Below, one piece after another: positions 60,001-64,000 of a stretch of 64,000 nucleotides of DNA. The DNA is from Plumapathes pennacea (Eukaryota; Cnidaria; Anthozoa; Antipatharia; Myriopathidae): contig OZ038467.1 of assembly GCA_964036295.1 (NCBI GenBank), forward strand, positions 18,821,670-18,885,669. Direction: 5' to 3'. A program made the translations under genes and the position numbers. The stretch's first letter is position 1, and the number at the start of each line of letters is the position of its first letter. A model generated the notes under the pieces. The model did no database searches. It saw only the letters and a program-made list of their open reading frames with translations, and was not told the origin of the DNA.

Positions 60001-63000
60001 GATATCTGTACAAATAGAAGTTGGCAATTGAAATTTATAACTCGTTCTATAGAACTATGTATATTAGCTCTAGACAGTGATTTACAGGTCAAACCGATTA
60101 TTATTTACAGGGAAATCACTGCGAGAAGAAGGGGTATTAGACTCAAAATCGGGCATTTTTCTCGCTCCAGGTAGGCTATAGAGTTTGTACATTTAATATT
60201 CGCTCGGCATTCTTCTTAGAACTTTGGGATCGTTTGAATACTTCAAAGAGTTTTCTTGTTCTATAAAGAAGGTTTAAGTCTGCAATATTTTCCATTTCAC
60301 ACAGCTAGGCCCGAGAAATAAGATCAAATCATCGACCTAAAGTTTGCGGCTTTTCAAGCGTAGAGAGGTTCAAGCTATGCATTTTTGTCTTGTGATATCT
60401 GTACAAATAGAAGTTGGCAATTGAAATTTATAAATCATGCTATAGAACTATGTATGTTAGCTCTGGACAGTGATTTACAGGTCAAACCGATGATTATTTA
60501 CAGGGAAATCACTGCGACAAGAAGGGGTATTAGACTCAAAATCGGGCATTTTTCTCCCTCAAGGTAGCCTATAGAGTTTTTACTTTTAAAAATTCGCTCG
60601 GCATTCTTGTTAGAACTTTGGGATCGTTTGAACATTTGGAGAGAGTTTCCGTGTACTATAAAAGAGCTTCAAATCTGCGATTATTTCGATTTCATAGAAC
60701 CATGCCCGAGAATTAAGAGAAATTCGTGGACCAAAACTTCGCAACTTTTCAAGCATAGAGGAGTTGAAGCTATACGTTTTTGTCGTCTGATATCTGCACA
60801 AATACAAGTTGGCAATTGAAATTTATATATCATTCTACAGATCTATGTATGTTAGCTCTAGACGATGATTTACAGGTCAAACCAATGATTATTTACAGGG
60901 AAATCACTGCGAGAAGAAGGGGTATTAGACTCAAAATCGGGCATTTTTCTCCCTCAAGGTAGGGTATAGACTTTGTAATTTGAAATTCGCTCGGCATTTT
61001 TATTAGAACTTTAAGATCGTTTGAATATTTCAAAGAGTTTTCTTGTACTATAAAGAAGGTTTAAGTCTGCAATATTTTCCATTTCACACAGCTAGGCCCG
61101 AGAAATAAGAGCAAATCATCGACAAAAGTTTGCGGCTTTTCAAGCACAGAGAGGTTCAAGGTATGCATTTTTGTCTTGTGATATCTGTACAAATAGAAGC
61201 TGGCAATTGAAATTTATAACTCATTCTATAGAACTATGTATATTAGCTCTAGATAGTGATTTACAGGTCAAACCGATGATTATTTACAGGGAAATCACTG
61301 CGACAAGAAGGGGTATTAGACTCAAAATCGGGCATTTTTCTCGCTCAAGGTAGGGTATAGAGTTTGTACATTTAAATTTCGCTCGGCATTCTTGTTAGAA
61401 CTTTAGGATCGTTTGAATACTTCAAAGAGTTTTCTTGTATTATAAAGAAGGTTTAAGTCTGCAATATTTTCCATTTCACACAGCTAGGCCCGAGAAATAA
61501 GAGCAAATCATCGACCAAAAGTTCACGCCTTTTCAAGCATAGAGAGGTTCAAGCTATGCATTTTTGTCTTGTGATATCTGTATTTGGCAATTGAAATTTA
61601 TAGAAGCTGGCAATTGAAATTTATGGCTCATTCTATAGAACTATGCATATTAGCTCTACAGAGTGATTTACAGGTCAAACCGATGATTATTTACAGGGAA
61701 ATCACTGCGACAAGAAGGGGTATTAGACTCAAAATCGGGCATTTTTCTCCCTCAAGGTACGGTATAGAGTTTGTACATTTAAATTTCGCTCGGCATTCTT
61801 CTTAGAACTTTAGGATCGTTTGAATACTTCAAAGAGTTTTCTTGTACTATAAAGGTTTAAGTCTGCAATATTTTCCATTTCAGACAGCTAGGCCTGAGAA
61901 ATAAGAGCAAATCATCGACCTAAAGATTGCGGCTTTTCAAGCATAGAGAACTTCAAGGTATGCATTTTTGTCTTGTGATATCTGTACAAATACAAGTTGG
62001 CAATTGGAATTTATAAATCATTCTATAGAACTATGTAAGTTAGTTCTAGACGGTGATTTACAGGTCAAACCGATGATTATTTACAGGGAAATCACTGCGA
62101 CAAGAAGGGGTATTAGACTCAAAATCGGCCATTTTTCTCCCTCAAGGTACGGTATAGTCTTTGTACTTTGAAATTCTCTCGGTTTTTTTATTAGAACTTT
62201 AAGATCGTTTGAGTATTTCAAAGAGTTTTCTTGTACTATAAAGAAGGTTTAAGTCTGCAATATTTTCCATTTCACACATCCAGGCCCGAGAATTAAGAGA
62301 AATTCGTCGACCAAAACTTCGCCGCATTTCAAGCATAGAAGAGTTGAAGCTATATGTTTTTGTCGTCTGATATCTGCACAATTACAAGTTAGCAATTAGG
62401 ATCTATAAATCATTCTATAGAACTATGTATGTTAGCTCTAGACGGTGATTTACAGGTCAAACCGATGATTATTTACAGGGAAATCACTGCGACAAGAAAA
62501 GGTATTAGACTCAAAATCGGGCATTTTTCTCCCTCAAGGTAGGGTATAGAGTTTGCACTTTGAAATTCGCTCGGCATTCTTATTATAACTTTGGGATCGT
62601 TTTAACACTTGGAGAGAGCTTCCGTGTACTATAAAGGAGCTTCAAATCTGCGATTATTTCATAGAACCAGGCCCGAGAATTAAGAGAAATTCGTCGACCA
62701 AAACTTCGCCGCATTTCAAGCATAGAGGAGTTGAAGCTATACGTTTTTGTCGTCTGATATCTGCACAAATACAAGTTGGCAATTAAGATTTATAAATCAT
62801 GCTATAGAACTATGTATGTTAGCTCTAGATAGTGATTTACAGGTGAAACCGATGATTATTTGCAGGGAAATCACTGCGACAAGAAAAGGTATTAGACTCA
62901 AAATCGGGCATTTTTCTCGCTCAAGGTAGGCTATAGAGTTTGTACATTTAAATTTCGCTCGGCATTCTTGTTAGAACTTTAGGATCGTTTGAATACTTCA

Positions 63001-64000
63001 TAGAGTTTCTTGTACTATAAAGAAGGTTTAAGTCTGCAATATTTTCCATTTCACGCAGGCAGGCCCGAGAAATAAGAGCAAATCATCGACCAAAAGTTCA
63101 CGCCTTTTCAAGCATAGAGAGGTTCAAGCTATGCATTTTTGTCTTGTGATATCTGTACTTGGCAATTGAAATTTATAGAAGCTGGCAATTGAAATTTATG
63201 GCTCATTCTATAGAACTATGCATATTAGCTCTACAGAGTTATTTACAGGTCAAACCGATGATTATTTACAGGGAAATCACTGCGACAAGAAAAGGTATTA
63301 GAGTCAAAATCGGGCATTTTTCTCGCTCAAGGTAGGCTATAGAGTTTGTACATTTAAATTTCGCTCGGCATTCTTCTTAGAACTTTAGGATCGTTTGAAT
63401 ACTTCAAAGAGTTTTCTTGTACTATAAAGAAGGTTTAAGTTTGCAATATTTTCCATTTCACACAGCTAGGCCCGAGAAATAAGAGCAAATCATCGACCTA
63501 AAGATTGCGGCTTTTCAAGCATAGAGAGGTTCAAGGTATGCATTTTTGTTTTGTGATATCTGTACAAATACAAGTTGGCAATTGGAATTTATAAATCATT
63601 CTATAGAACTATGTATGGTAGTTCTAGACGGTGATTTACAGGTCAAACCGATGATTATTTACAGGGAAATCACTGCGACAAGAAGGGGTATTAGACTCAA
63701 AATCGGCCATTTTTCTCCCTCATGGTAGGGTATAGAGTTTGCACTTTGAAATTCGCTCGGCATTCTTATTATAACTTTAGGATCGTTTTAACACTTGGAG
63801 AGAGCTTCCGTGTACTATAAAGGAGCTTCAAATCTGCGATTATTTCATAGAACCAGGCCCGAGAATTAAGAGAAATTCGTCGACCAAAACTTCGCCGCAT
63901 TTCAAGCATAGAGGAGTTGAAGCTATACGTTTTTGTCGTCTGATATCTGCACAAATACAAGTTGGCAATTAAGATTTATAAATCATGCTATAGAACTATG
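53937..64000. repeat. About 393-bp tandem array, 26 exon-bearing units, open at right edge
   Basis: The anchor 'gtattagac' (or a close variant) recurs at 53966, 54263, 54655, 55047, 55440, 55833, 56226, 56618, 57026, 57419, 57812, 58205, 58597, 58958, 59348, 59741, 60134, 60527, 60922, 61313, 61720, 62110, 62502, 62889, 63295 and 63688. Spacing is mostly 390-395, with outliers of 297, 361, 387 and 406-408. From the second unit on, a 60-nt exon-like block lies from 23 bases before to 36 bases after each anchor start (for example 54240-54299). All have AG before and GTA after, and none has an internal indel. Two or three sequence subtypes of the remaining about 330 bp ('gatttcatagaaccaggccc' and 'ccatttcacacagctaggcc') are interleaved. 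The roughly 60-codon ORFs on both strands are by-products. Confidence 0.95.

Noticed and set aside
54744..63960. Series of about 60-65-codon minus-strand ORFs (MCRYQTTKTYSFNSSMLEM...)
   Set aside because: They recur once per satellite unit of one subtype and have no splice or upstream support; by-products of the array.
1..64000. CRISPR arrays, prokaryotic operons or rRNA genes
   Set aside because: Spliced genes and animal transposons dominate; no spacer-type direct repeats or rRNA-like sequence were seen.

Overview
This is a 64 kb stretch of animal nuclear DNA. It is AT-rich, its genes have introns, and it is full of transposons, foldback elements and satellites. The best-supported gene joins a secreted WSC-like cysteine domain (FGLQFWGECW ... 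NFVY) to a von Willebrand A domain. That pairing, a Penelope-like element and many short inverted-repeat elements suggest an anthozoan cnidarian, most likely a stony coral. The taxon is an inference; no search was possible.

Layout. (1) 1-18,430 is a tandem segmental repeat with three units (A, B, C). Each unit carries a minus-strand two-exon gene for a small secreted six-cysteine peptide; unit A's gene runs off the left edge. Unit B has grown through a 169-bp satellite and several foldback insertions whose empty sites are visible in the sister copies. (2) 18,430-35,200 has no gene I can support. It holds a TA-flanked inverted-repeat element, two copies of a repeat built on a 'ttcagaccaaaa' motif, microsatellites, a 735-bp duplication and one 51-codon ORF. 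(3) 35,260-42,275 is a complete five-exon plus-strand gene (360 codons): signal peptide, WSC-like domain and a vWA domain without the usual metal-binding motif. Its introns hold a tRNA-type SINE, a LINE tail, a foldback element and a 43-bp minisatellite that is itself split by a TA-flanked element. (4) 42,300-48,300 holds a fragment resembling the C-terminus of PP2A regulatory subunit B55, a decayed LINE, and a 1.2-kb element with nine copies of one 14-bp motif. (5) 48,370-64,000 is a second plus-strand gene, unrecognised. Two small exons and a third at 53,937 join in one consistent phase. The second exon is split by a Penelope-like element with a 15-bp target duplication. The third begins an array of about 393-bp units that continues past the right edge. 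Each of the 25 further units carries a 60-nt copy of the exon with intact AG and GT borders and one common open frame.

The two plus-strand genes share orientation only; nothing shows a functional link. The strongest candidate for something undescribed is the exon array with its transposon-split upstream exon, followed by the 14-mer element.
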